The position numbers and the translations under genes are program-made. Under the pieces are notes generated by a model. The model saw only the letters and a program-made list of their open reading frames with translations, did not search any database and was not told the origin of the DNA. Shown in pieces: positions 47,791-56,328 of a stretch of DNA of 64,000 nt (positions within the stretch are counted from its first letter, which is position 1; each line of letters starts with the position of its first letter). The DNA is from Sodalis praecaptivus (lineage in GTDB: Bacteria; Pseudomonadota; Gammaproteobacteria; Enterobacterales; Enterobacteriaceae): the NCBI RefSeq assembly GCF_000517425.1, contig NZ_CP006569.1, positions 682,001-746,000 on the forward strand, written 5' to 3'.

Positions 47791-49185
47791 TTAATTCCGG
47801 GCGTCGGGACATAAGGCAGCCAATAACGAACGCAGGGTCGGCAGCGCCGCCATATCGAGCGCGTAGGCAAACACGTCGGCGGCCTGCGCGGCGGTCAGGC
47901 TAGCGCTGGCGCAGCGCACAAATTTGTCTGCCAACTGCTGATGGCTCAAACGCCACGCTTTGCTGCCCGGTTCGACGTCGGTCGAACGGAAAAAGGTGTT
48001 TCCGTCCACCGTCGTCAGCCGCAGACGGCAGCCCAGCGCGACGCCGCCGGCGCCTTTCGGTAGCGTGTCGTCGCAGAGCGTTAAGACTTTTTGCGCGAAC
48101 GCCCGCACCTCGTCGCGCCGCACCGTCTCATCGTTAAAGTCCTGTAGCGCGAGTTGGCCCTGAACCACGGCGATGGCCAGGCTGAACGGCAGGCTGAACT
48201 TCGCTTCCATGGCGGTTGTCGCCTGCGGATGGATCAAAATGCGCGGCGTGGCGGGATCGACGCTAACCTCAACCCGGGCAATCGCCGTGGCGGAAAGCCG
48301 TTCGTCGGCGATAAGGCTCATCAGCAGCGCGATGGCGGCGTGGCTACAGGTGCAGCAAGGGTAGGCTTTGATCGTCACTCCGACGCCCTCCAACGCGAAG
48401 GGGCGGGCGAACGGCGCAATGAAGTCCTGTACCGCGACCGGTACGCCGGCGAACATAGACACCATCCCCGCCGGACCCATCAGGCTGCCCGGCGTTGAGG
48501 TCATACCGGCGGCAGCCATCTGCGCCGCCATAACGCCATGAGCGGCGGCGAGGCCGGTTTGCAATGGCTTGGCGTCGCTACCAAAGTTGCTGCGCAGGCC
48601 GGCCGCCATGGAAGCCGCAAAGCCCAGCGCGTGGCGCAGGCGGTCGGCATCCAGCCCTAATAGCAAACCGCTGGCCGCCGCCGCGCCCACCACGCCAAGC
48701 GTACAGGTTGCGTGCCAACCGGCCAGATAATGCCGCGGGTTGACCAGAGGGCCCAGCCGCATAATGGTTTCGACCCCCGTCAAATAAGCCGCCACCAGCG
48801 CTGTGCCCGACAAATCCAGCGCATCGCAGAGCGCCAGACAGGCGGCGCCGACCGTTACCGTAGGATGGCTCAGGGATAATAAGGTGTCGTCATCGTCGAA
48901 ATCATCCACATGCGCGGCAAAGGCGTTGAACAGGGCGGCATGTTGTATGCTGAGGCTTTTGCCCTGGCCGATGGCGCGCGCGCTGGCGCCCGGCGCCGGT
49001 ACCTGCGCCGGCAGGGTAGCGAGCAGCGCCAGGGTGGAGGGGTGCTGCGCGCCTGCGAGCATCACCCCCAGCAGGTCGGTAAGATGCTCGCCGGCGACGG
49101 CTTGCGCCGCCGGCGGTACGGCCGCGCCATAGGAAGCCAGCAGGCATTCGGCCACCGCGCGTTCGTGCTCAAGTAGTTCGCTCAT
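47791..49185 (-). CDS. MmgE/PrpD-family protein (2-methylcitrate dehydratase-like)
   Basis: 464 residues. MmgE/PrpD family: an all-alpha domain with FNAFAAHVDDFDDDD and SHPTVTVGAACLAL, then WHATCTLGVVGAAAASGLLLGLD and SNFGSDAKPLQTGLAAAHGV. A C-terminal domain with KAYPCCTCSHAAI follows. Family members dehydrate 2-methylcitrate or isomerise cis-aconitate/itaconate precursors, but the substrate here is unknown. No prpBC neighbours are present. It is translationally coupled (ATGA overlap) to the last permease of an amino-acid ABC operon, which suggests an amino-acid- or citrate-like substrate. Confidence 0.88.
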   Translation of the reverse strand: MSELLEHERAVAECLLASYGAAVPPAAQAVAGEHLTDLLGVMLAGAQHPSTLALLATLPAQVPAPGASARAIGQGKSLSIQHAALFNAFAAHVDDFDDDDTLLSLSHPTVTVGAACLALCDALDLSGTALVAAYLTGVETIMRLGPLVNPRHYLAGWHATCTLGVVGAAAASGLLLGLDADRLRHALGFAASMAAGLRSNFGSDAKPLQTGLAAAHGVMAAQMAAAGMTSTPGSLMGPAGMVSMFAGVPVAVQDFIAPFARPFALEGVGVTIKAYPCCTCSHAAIALLMSLIADERLSATAIARVEVSVDPATPRILIHPQATTAMEAKFSLPFSLAIAVVQGQLALQDFNDETVRRDEVRAFAQKVLTLCDDTLPKGAGGVALGCRLRLTTVDGNTFFRSTDVEPGSKAWRLSHQQLADKFVRCASASLTAAQAADVFAYALDMAALPTLRSLLAALCPDARN

Positions 49186-49928
49186 GATTTACCGTCTTGA
49201 GAAGAAGGATTCCAAGGGGCGGCACCGTTCGACGGGCCGGCGGGCGCGGCAGGCTGTGCGGGACGGTGCAAATGGCGCGACAAACGTCGCTCCAAAAGCG
49301 ATCCCGCTCTCGACACCGCGGAACAAATGACAAAGTAGACCATCAACATGAGTCCGTAGACGACGAAGCTGGAGACGCCGCCGGTCGTCGAGGTAGAGCG
49401 CTCAATCACTATCTGACCGGTGCGTAATAACTCCACTACCCCGACCACCGATCCCAACGTCGTGGCCTGGATCAGGGTTGCCGCCAATCCGCAAAACGGG
49501 GGAAGGATGATGCGCACCACCTGCGCCACCTGCACCAGCACGAAGAACAGCACCGGATGAAAACCCAAGGCGCTGCCGGCTTCTTTTTGCCCCGGGTCGA
49601 GCGAGGTCAACCCACCGCGGATGATTTCCGCCCCGTTGGCGCTGCCCCAAAGGGACAGGCTGATAACGGTTGAGGTAAAAGGATCTAACGAGACCGCGAC
49701 CATCGGCAGTACAAAGTACACCGCCAGCACCAGCACGAAGATAGGGATGGCGCGGACGATTTCTACCAGTACGATAAAGAGCCAGCGCACCGGAGCCAGA
49801 CGGCAGGTCACGCCGAAGGCCAGCAGAATGGCCCCCAGGGTGGACGCCAGCAACGTGCAAACGGATAACGCGAGAGTGACCGCGATGCTATTGAGGAAAA
49901 GAGGGAAATATTCAATTAATAATGGCAT
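49182..49928 (-). CDS. Polar amino-acid ABC transporter permease (HisM/GlnP type), second
   Basis: About 248 residues. ATG 49928 with GAGGA six bases upstream is preferred over the GTG one codon earlier. Several transmembrane helices and the EAA loop (EIIRGGLTSLDPGQKEAGSALGFHP) are clear. A Pro/Ala-rich C-terminal tail (PAQPAAPAGPSNGAAP) is unusual. It pairs with the upstream permease as a heterodimer. Its stop overlaps the start of the MmgE/PrpD-family gene. Confidence 0.93.
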   Translation of the reverse strand: MPLLIEYFPLFLNSIAVTLALSVCTLLASTLGAILLAFGVTCRLAPVRWLFIVLVEIVRAIPIFVLVLAVYFVLPMVAVSLDPFTSTVISLSLWGSANGAEIIRGGLTSLDPGQKEAGSALGFHPVLFFVLVQVAQVVRIILPPFCGLAATLIQATTLGSVVGVVELLRTGQIVIERSTSTTGGVSSFVVYGLMLMVYFVICSAVSRAGSLLERRLSRHLHRPAQPAAPAGPSNGAAPWNPSSQDGKS

Positions 49929-49931
49929 CAC

Positions 49932-50606
49932 TTATCCTCTGGCGAAGGGGCGGTTCATGCGGGTTTCCATTAACCTGAGCAGCATGGAAAGTAAAAACAC
50001 CGTAAGGATATAAATGATCGTGATAGCGCTGAACATCTCGACGGTTTTAAATTCCAAAGACACTTTGTCCACGGCGACAAACGTCAATTCCGCAATACCC
50101 ACGACCTGCATATAAGAAGAGTTCTTCACCACTCCGATGGCGGTATAAAGCAGCGAGGGAAGGGCAATGCGCAACGCTAATGGCCAGGCCACCAGGACAT
50201 GATAAAGCAGCGAGGATAACCCCAGCGCCTGGCTTGCCTCATTCAGGCCATGAGGGACTGCCGCCAGACCCGCGCGGAAATTCTCGCTATTAAAGGCGAT
50301 GGCCCAAAGGGATAACGCCAGGATGCCGGAGTTGAACGGCGATAACTTCAGCCCCACTTCGGGCAGGCCAAAATAGATAAAGAATATTTGCAGCAATAAC
50401 GGCGTATTGCGAATGAAGGCGACGTATCCTTTAATAAGCGCCGCAATTTTACCGTTCGGCGCCGCCAGTTGCATTGAGGCCAAGATAGCGCCTAATAACA
50501 TGGAAATGACAATACTGATGAGGCTCAAGCGCAGCGTCATAAGCCAGCCCGCAAACAGATCGGGTAAATTGTCGAGGATATACTGCCAATCAAACTGAGA
50601 TGCCAT
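49932..50606 (-). CDS. Polar amino-acid ABC transporter permease, first
   Basis: 224 residues with HisQM-type helices. The EAA loop NFRAGLAAVPHGLNEASQALGLSS and the sequence RNTPLLLQIFFIYFGLPEVGL are typical of polar amino-acid importers. It lies directly before the second permease and 90 bases after the binding-protein gene, with a stem-loop between. Confidence 0.94.
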   Translation of the reverse strand: MASQFDWQYILDNLPDLFAGWLMTLRLSLISIVISMLLGAILASMQLAAPNGKIAALIKGYVAFIRNTPLLLQIFFIYFGLPEVGLKLSPFNSGILALSLWAIAFNSENFRAGLAAVPHGLNEASQALGLSSLLYHVLVAWPLALRIALPSLLYTAIGVVKNSSYMQVVGIAELTFVAVDKVSLEFKTVEMFSAITIIYILTVFLLSMLLRLMETRMNRPFARG

Positions 50607-50626
50607 TGCCGCCTCTGCTAATACAT

Positions 50627-50662
50627 AAAACCGCCTGGCGCCCTGCGGGCAAGGCCAGGCGG
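50627..50662 (-). terminator. Attenuating stem-loop between the binding-protein and permease genes
   Basis: CCGCCTGGC and GCCAGGCGG form a nine-base stem whose loop contains a second pair (GCCC/GGGC). On the minus strand TTTT follows. This is the usual position for a partial terminator that keeps binding protein in excess over permease. Confidence 0.75.
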
Positions 50663-50696
50663 GTTGACCGAAAGAGACCTTTACGCCGTAGCGCCG

Positions 50697-51572
50697 TTAT
50701 GATTTCGGCGGCTCCCCTTCATACGTATTGATGGTGAAGGTCCTGATTTGCTCGTTCTGGACATATTTCGCCACTATCGGTTGGTAAAAATGCTGCTGTT
50801 TCATTTGGGTCAACGCCGCATCAAGATAGGTTTTCCATTCGGTTTCCCCTTTGCGGATACCGCCGCCGCCCCACTGGACGTCGTATTGTTCGCTGGTGGG
50901 AAGCATCCGCAGGTCGGGATGGGTCGGGACCAAAGTAATCAACGACGCGATATCGCCGGTATAAGCCTCCCCTCGCCCCTGGCGCAGACTCTGTAGCGCA
51001 TCGGCGTTGCTATTCATCCGTATCAGCTGTGCCTGAGGCGCGTTTTTGGTAAGCCAGTTGATTTGGCTGGCCCCTTTGAGAACGATAATTTTTTTATCCA
51101 AGATATCGGCGTTTTTCTGATAGGGACTGTCTTTGCGCACCAGAAAACTGCTCGAACCCCAAAAATAGGGGGTAGTGAAATCGATCACTTTCTGTCTTTC
51201 GGGGAAAATCCCTAAGGTGGCGAGGATCAGATCGATTTTCCGGCTCATCAGTGCGGCAATCCGGTTTTCCGAGGTCACGCATTGCAAATCGACTTTATCG
51301 GGGCTACCGAAGGCAAGCTGGGCGATATGATGCGCCATATCGACTTCAATACCGGTGGGTTTACCATCGCTGCCGAGGAAACCGGCGGGCTGATAATCGC
51401 ATTTTACGCCGACGCGTAATTTGCCCTGATCGGCGATATATTTTGGCAGCGGCGGCAAGCTGTCCGCATAACTGGCCGGTAGCGCGCCCAACAGGGCAAT
51501 GACCGCGGTAAGAGACCCTAACAATGTCCCGGAGCGGAAGGTCCGGCGGTTAATTCGTGGCTGCAAATTCAT
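50697..51572 (-). CDS. Periplasmic amino-acid-binding protein of the ABC importer
   Basis: 291 residues from ATG 51572 (GGGAGC upstream; the earlier in-frame start adds an unconserved leader). The signal sequence (RRTFRSGTLLGSLTAVIALLGALPASYAD) is twin-arginine-like in spacing but may be an ordinary Sec peptide. A family 3 solute-binding fold follows, with GKLRVGVKCDYQPAGFLGSDGKPTGIEVDMA and TSENRIAALMSRKIDLILATLGIFPERQKVIDFTTPYF. The ligand is a polar amino acid or similar, not identifiable from sequence. Confidence 0.93.
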   Translation of the reverse strand: MNLQPRINRRTFRSGTLLGSLTAVIALLGALPASYADSLPPLPKYIADQGKLRVGVKCDYQPAGFLGSDGKPTGIEVDMAHHIAQLAFGSPDKVDLQCVTSENRIAALMSRKIDLILATLGIFPERQKVIDFTTPYFWGSSSFLVRKDSPYQKNADILDKKIIVLKGASQINWLTKNAPQAQLIRMNSNADALQSLRQGRGEAYTGDIASLITLVPTHPDLRMLPTSEQYDVQWGGGGIRKGETEWKTYLDAALTQMKQQHFYQPIVAKYVQNEQIRTFTINTYEGEPPKS

Positions 51573-51674
51573 CGATGCTCCCGTTACTGCGAATGAAAAG
51601 GGGATGGAAATACTGTTGCCGCGCGCCATAACGCGCGGCGCCGTTGTGCTATCCAGCGCGTGGGACCGTCCGCT

Positions 51675-51774
51675 GATACCGACCGCCGTCCTGTGATACC
51701 GGCCGTCGTCCTTAATATCGACCGCTGTGCGCCATTGCCGACCGCCGTCCGTTTGTGTCGGTCTTCACCGCGGG
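51675..51774. repeat. 20-bp degenerate tandem repeat, 5 units
   Basis: Five 20-base units of the form GATACCGACCGCCGTCCTGT, progressively diverged, fill the spacer between the ATPase and binding-protein genes. No ORF is supported. It may affect mRNA processing between the two cistrons. Confidence 0.8.
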
Positions 51775-51790
51775 CGCGGACCGCCACCCA

Positions 51791-52549
51791 TTAATGAAGT
51801 AATTGGTTGAAGAAGGCTTTGGTGCGCGCCATGGCCGGGCGGTTGAAAATGGTGTCCGCGTTATTCACTTCGACGATTTCGCCTTGTTCCATAAAAACGA
51901 CCCGATCGGCCACCCGGCGGGCGAAGCCCATTTCATGTGTCACGCACAGCATGGTCATGCCGCTACCGGCCAGCAACATCATTATTTCCAGTACCTCATT
52001 CACCATTTCGGGGTCCAGGGCGGAGGTCGGCTCGTCAAAGAGCATGATTTCCGGCTCCATACACAATGCCCGGGCAATTGCGACGCGCTGTTGCTGCCCA
52101 CCGGAGAGCTGGCCCGGATATTTATGCGCCTGGGCGGCGATATGTACCCGCTCCAGTTGCGCTAAAGCGCGCTCGCGCGCCTCGGCGTGCCGCATTTTTT
52201 TGATCCATACCATGGCCAGCATGCAATTTTGCAGCACCGTTAAATGGGGAAATAAATTGAACTGCTGAAAGACCATGCCCACCTTGCGACGAACGGCATG
52301 GACCGCGACACGCTTATCCGCATGCGCAATCCCGTCGATCAAAATTTGACCTTGTTGATAGGGTTCCAACAAATTGATGGTGCGCGCCATCGTGGATTTG
52401 CCCGAGCCGGAAGGACCGCAAACCACCACCTTTTCACCGGCTTTGATCGACAGGTTAATGTTTTTCAACACCTGCATTTGGCCGAACCATTTATTCACCC
52501 CTTGCAATTGAATGGCATAGGGAATGCTCTCTTTTTCGGTCGATAACAT
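51791..52549 (-). CDS. Polar amino-acid ABC transporter ATP-binding protein
   Basis: 252 residues from ATG 52549, which has AGGAG upstream. Walker A (GPSGSGKST), signature [15 protein letters not shown], Walker B ([14 protein letters not shown]) and the H-loop ([13 protein letters not shown]-like) are all intact. GlnQ/HisP class. First gene of the minus-strand operon ATPase, binding protein, two permeases, MmgE/PrpD. Confidence 0.96.
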   Translation of the reverse strand: MLSTEKESIPYAIQLQGVNKWFGQMQVLKNINLSIKAGEKVVVCGPSGSGKSTMARTINLLEPYQQGQILIDGIAHADKRVAVHAVRRKVGMVFQQFNLFPHLTVLQNCMLAMVWIKKMRHAEARERALAQLERVHIAAQAHKYPGQLSGGQQQRVAIARALCMEPEIMLFDEPTSALDPEMVNEVLEIMMLLAGSGMTMLCVTHEMGFARRVADRVVFMEQGEIVEVNNADTIFNRPAMARTKAFFNQLLH

Positions 52550-52630
52550 GCTTTCTCCTGCTAATGACGTGCACCGGTTTGCCCAAACGGAGCGCAGGCC
52601 TTGCGCCACAAACGCACTCGCTAGAGGAAG

Positions 52631-52645
52631 GGCAAACCCTTACCA
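52631..52645 (-). promoter_or_regulatory. Candidate sigma-54 promoter of the ABC operon
   Basis: Minus strand TGGTAAGGGTTTGCC keeps the invariant GG and GC with exact spacing of TGGCACG-N3-TTGC, with mismatches at three positions. It would start transcription about 70 bases before the ATPase start. Confidence 0.4.
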
Positions 52646-52736
52646 TGCAGCCGCCTATCTCACCTCTAGCGTAAGAAAATCATAAAAATGTGGCATGTTC
52701 AACATATTTATTGCCCGGCTAAACTGGTTCAAATTA

Positions 52737-52753
52737 TGCACCAAATAAGTGCG
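52737..52753. promoter_or_regulatory. Candidate NtrC binding site
   Basis: TGCACCA-AAT-AAGTGCG: the first half is a perfect NtrC half-site, the second keeps GTGC. It is about 120 bases upstream of the predicted sigma-54 start, a normal distance for NtrC enhancers. Confidence 0.35.
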
Positions 52754-53052
52754 AAAAACGCGGCTGAGGGGAAAGTGATTAAGCCGTTAATTCGGCGCTA
52801 ATTATTAGCGGAGGTGAGGGGGGGTTGCGCTAATTAAGTGTCAAATAACGGCTTTTTATCGTGTAAAATAAATTTTTATGCCCTTTGATAGGGCAGAGGG
52901 AACATAAATTAAGCGAAGACGTCAGGCCGTAGGTGGGGTGCTTTTTGCAGAAGCTGACGCGGTCAAAACCAATAAAAAAGTGCCGCTTGTGAGTTGAACT
53001 ATCCACAAAAAAATGTTGTACTCGCCTCATATTAATCAGGCGAGAAACCGAT

Positions 53053-54045
53053 ATGCTTTATGAGGATAGCTTTTTGCAGCGCCTGGAATCGCTGCTGCGC
53101 GCGGCGTTGGTGGAGTGGGGGCTGGCGGCAGATAGTGCCATGAAATTGCTAACCATTTCCGAAAATGCGACCTGGCTTGTGACCCATCCCCGCTCAGGGG
53201 AACGGGTGGTGATGCGCGTTCATCGGCCTGACTACAGTAGCGAGGCGGAAATACGTTCTGAATTAGCCTGGCTGGAAGCGCTGCGCACCGCCGGCACCGT
53301 CAATACCGCGGCGCCGATACGCCGCCGGGACGGGGAGTATATCGGCTGCCTGTGGGATCGGGGCAGCGCTCGCTATGTGGTGGCGTTCACTTTTGTGGCA
53401 GGCCACGAACCGGATGCGGGCGCCGATTTGCGGCATTGGTATTCCGAGCTGGGTCGCATAACGGCCGCGCTACACCAGCACAGTCGGCATTGGCGTAAGC
53501 CGGCGGGTTTTGTCCGTAAACATTGGGATTATGACAGCATGATCGGGGCTGGCGCATTGTGGGGCGACTGGCGCGCAGCCCCCGGCCTGACGGATGCCGG
53601 ACGCAATATCATCGCGCAAACGGCCGAGGTCGTGCGCCAGCAGCTGCGCGATTACGGCCAGGACGAGGCGCGCTTTGGCCTGGTGCATTGTGATTTACGG
53701 CTGGCCAATCTGCTGGTGGATGGCCGGCGCTTAACGGTTATCGATTTCGATGACTGCGGTAGCTGTTGGTATATGTATGATTTCGCCGCCGCGGTTAGTT
53801 TTCTGGAACAGGATCCGCGCGTGGCCGATTTTAAAGCGGCCTGGCTTCAGGGTTACCGCACGCAGACGCCGCTGTCCGCCGCCGACGAAAGTGCGCTGAC
53901 GATGTTCATGATGTTGCGGCGGATTCAGTTAACCGCCTGGATTACCAGCCATGTCGAAACGCCTACCGCGCAAAATCTGCAACCTGCCGCGTATACCCAG
54001 GGCACGGTCGCACTGGCTGCACACTATCTGAGGGAAACCGCATGA
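53053..54045 (+). CDS. Aminoglycoside-phosphotransferase-fold small-molecule kinase (hydroxylysine-kinase-like)
   Basis: 330 residues with the APH/ChoK kinase fold. The catalytic loop VHCDLRLANL has H212, D214 and N219; the metal loop VIDFDDCG is at 229-236. It overlaps the next gene by four bases (ATGA). That gene is an AGXT2L-type PLP phospho-lyase, which in animals cleaves the phosphorylated products of hydroxylysine or ethanolamine kinases. A role in phosphorylating a hydroxylated amino compound is therefore more likely than aminoglycoside resistance. Homoserine-kinase-II-like or YihE-like function cannot be excluded. Confidence 0.8.
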   Translation: MLYEDSFLQRLESLLRAALVEWGLAADSAMKLLTISENATWLVTHPRSGERVVMRVHRPDYSSEAEIRSELAWLEALRTAGTVNTAAPIRRRDGEYIGCLWDRGSARYVVAFTFVAGHEPDAGADLRHWYSELGRITAALHQHSRHWRKPAGFVRKHWDYDSMIGAGALWGDWRAAPGLTDAGRNIIAQTAEVVRQQLRDYGQDEARFGLVHCDLRLANLLVDGRRLTVIDFDDCGSCWYMYDFAAAVSFLEQDPRVADFKAAWLQGYRTQTPLSAADESALTMFMMLRRIQLTAWITSHVETPTAQNLQPAAYTQGTVALAAHYLRETA

Positions 54046-55394
54046 ATGAGGCAAAACCGATCTTGGCGTTAAACCGCTTCGACGCCCAGGCGGCCGCGCA
54101 ACTTGATGCGCGGCTAAGTGAACGGGTGGCGCGCCGACATCGCACTCAGGGCAACGCCGCGGTGATTTTCTATCGCCAGCCGCTGGAGATTGTACGCGCC
54201 AGCGGCGTTTGGATGTATGATGCCGCGGGCAACGCCTACCTGGATATGTACAATAACGTGCCGTCGGTCGGGCACTGTCATCCGCGTGTGGTGAAAGCCA
54301 TGAGTGAACAGGCCGCCCGCTTCAACACCAATAGCCGCTATTTGTACGCCATCCTGGATGAGTATGCCGAAACGCTGCTGGCCACGTTTCCCGACCCGCT
54401 CAGCAATGTGGTATTGACCTGCACCGGTAGCGAGAGCAACGATATTGCGCTGCGCATCGCCAGCGCCCATACCGGTAAACACGGGTTCATTGTGACCGAG
54501 GCGGCTTACCATGGTAATACGGCGGCGGTGATGGCGGTTTCGCCTTCGGCGTACCGCCAGCCCCGCGTTCCGGCGCATGTCCGTACCGTGCCCGCGCCTG
54601 ACGCTGGCCGTCTGCGCGCGGGTGAGACCTTAGAGAGCGTGTTCGCCAGCCAGGTTCAAGCGGCGATCGATTCTCTAGACGCCGCCGGTATCGGTTGTGC
54701 CGGCCTGCTGGTGGACACCATTTTTTCCAGCGACGGGGTTTTTGCCGATCCGCCCGGTTTTCTGCAAAGCGCGGTACGGCGCGTACAGGCCGCCGGCGGC
54801 CTGTTTATCGCCGACGAAGTCCAGCCCGGTTTCGGGCGCACCGGGCAAGGATATTGGGGCTTCGCCCGCCATCAGGTCATGCCGGATATCGTCACGCTTG
54901 GCAAACCGATGGGCAATGGCTTTCCTATGGCGGGCGTGGTGACCCGACCGGCGCTTTTGGATACCTTTTGCCAGGCGACCGAGTATTTTAATACCTTCGG
55001 CGGTAATCCGGTGGCGGCGGCCACCGGGTTGGCGGTGTTAAACGTCATCAAGGAGGAAGGGCTCATCGCCAATGCCGACCGTACCGGCGCCTGGCTGCGT
55101 TCGGCCTTGCGCCAGCTGGCCAAACGCTTTCCGCTCATCGGCGATGTCAGGGGCGCGGGGCTGTTTATCGGCGTCGAATTCACCACGCCTGACGGCGCGG
55201 CCCCGGATGCGGCGACCGCGGTGGCGATGATCAACGGCCTCAAAGAAGAAGGGGTGTTGATAGGCGCCGCCGGCGCTCACGGCAATAACCTGAAGATCCG
55301 CCCGCCGCTGTGTTTTACGCAAGAAAATGCGGCCTGGTTTGTCGACAAATTTGCGACGGTGCTCTCGCGCGTGAGCCAGGAGCGACGCGGGTGA
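54042..55394 (+). CDS. Class III aminotransferase-fold PLP enzyme, AGXT2L-like phospho-lyase
   Basis: 450 residues. PLP lysine K288 is in LGKPMGNGFPM, and the Asp that contacts the PLP pyridine nitrogen is D258 in ADEVQPGFGRTG. YNNVPSVGHCHPRVV, YFNTFGGNPVAAATGLAVL, RGAGLFIGVEF and LKIRPPLCFTQENAAWFV resemble AGXT2L1/2 (ethanolamine-phosphate and 5-phosphohydroxylysine phospho-lyases). Ordinary omega-aminotransferases lack several of these. Predicted to release phosphate and ammonia from a phosphorylated amino alcohol. Coupled to the kinase. Confidence 0.82.
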   Translation: MNEAKPILALNRFDAQAAAQLDARLSERVARRHRTQGNAAVIFYRQPLEIVRASGVWMYDAAGNAYLDMYNNVPSVGHCHPRVVKAMSEQAARFNTNSRYLYAILDEYAETLLATFPDPLSNVVLTCTGSESNDIALRIASAHTGKHGFIVTEAAYHGNTAAVMAVSPSAYRQPRVPAHVRTVPAPDAGRLRAGETLESVFASQVQAAIDSLDAAGIGCAGLLVDTIFSSDGVFADPPGFLQSAVRRVQAAGGLFIADEVQPGFGRTGQGYWGFARHQVMPDIVTLGKPMGNGFPMAGVVTRPALLDTFCQATEYFNTFGGNPVAAATGLAVLNVIKEEGLIANADRTGAWLRSALRQLAKRFPLIGDVRGAGLFIGVEFTTPDGAAPDAATAVAMINGLKEEGVLIGAAGAHGNNLKIRPPLCFTQENAAWFVDKFATVLSRVSQERRG

Positions 55395-55530
55395 GGCTGT
55401 CGCCTTCGGGCGCAAAAAGAGGGTAACGCTTTGCCGCCGTTGCCGAAGTTGATATAAAGGCGTAGTAGACGCCGCGGGCGTATTTTACCCGTGGGCGATG
55501 GCATCGATCGCAGCTTTCAAGCCGGTAACC

Positions 55531-56292
55531 ATGTCCAAAACCAAACAAATACGCCAGGCGAAGATCCTGGCGGAAATCAACGATACGCCCAGTTTGCGCA
55601 TTGCCGAACTGGCGCGGCGACACCATGTTTCCACCGAAACCATCCGTCGTGATCTGGACGCGCTGACGCAGGGCGGACATCTCAGCCGCACTTACGGCGG
55701 CGCCATACGGGCGCAAAGCAGCGAACCGTCCATCAGCGAGCGCCACCAGTTGTTTGTAGCCGAGCGCGAGCGTATCGCGCGGGAAACGGTCAAGCAGTTA
55801 ACGGGTGCGCATATCGTGATGATAGGCTCCGGGGCGACGACGGTCCATGTGGCCCGGCGTATCGCCACCGATATGAAAAATCTTAGCGTCATTACCCACT
55901 CTTTCGGGGTCGCCACGGTATTGTCGATGAATCCGACCATTAAAGTCATTATCGCCCCGGGGGAGTATGAATCCTCCGAGGGGTCGGTGGTGGGCGCGCT
56001 GACGATAAATTTTCTGCATCAATATTTCGTCGACTATGCCATTTTGGGTGCCAGCGGCGTTTCGGCGGAAGGGCCCAGCGACGCGTTGATCGATTGCGGA
56101 ACGGTGTATAGCACCATGTCGCAGCGCGCCGCGGCAACGCTGGTCGTGGCCGATCACTCCAAGTTCGGCATGACGTTCCCGTCCCGCTATGCGCTTTGGC
56201 CGCAAATCACGCGGCTGATAACCGATAAACAGCCGGACGGGCCGCTGCGGGAGAGTCTTAATAAACATCAAGTGGCTTGCTCTATCGCCTAA
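55531..56292 (+). CDS. DeoR-family transcriptional regulator
   Basis: 253 residues from ATG 55531; an ATG 11 codons upstream is in frame. The N-terminal helix-turn-helix (LRIAELARRHHVSTETIRRDLDAL) is followed by a DeoR sugar-phosphate-type sensor domain with VMIGSGATTVHVAR and the GASGVSAEG loop. DeoR members usually respond to phosphorylated metabolites, which fits regulation of the kinase/phospho-lyase pair upstream on the same strand. Confidence 0.93.
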   Translation: MSKTKQIRQAKILAEINDTPSLRIAELARRHHVSTETIRRDLDALTQGGHLSRTYGGAIRAQSSEPSISERHQLFVAERERIARETVKQLTGAHIVMIGSGATTVHVARRIATDMKNLSVITHSFGVATVLSMNPTIKVIIAPGEYESSEGSVVGALTINFLHQYFVDYAILGASGVSAEGPSDALIDCGTVYSTMSQRAAATLVVADHSKFGMTFPSRYALWPQITRLITDKQPDGPLRESLNKHQVACSIA

Positions 56293-56328
56293 CGTGAGCC
56301 GAACGGGCCGCGGCGGGAAAATTTGCCT

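Larger units (their letters stand above)
52610..53052. promoter_or_regulatory. Divergent control region between the ABC operon and the kinase operon
   Basis: An AT-rich 443-base region with no ORF. It holds a sigma-54-like element on the minus strand (52631-52645), an NtrC-like half-palindrome (52737-52753) and a weaker sigma-54-like match on the plus strand (52935-52949). Details are in the findings. Confidence 0.45.

Noticed and set aside
53053-54045. Aminoglycoside resistance gene
   Set aside because: The fold matches the APH superfamily, but coupling to an AGXT2L-like enzyme and a DeoR regulator points to metabolism.
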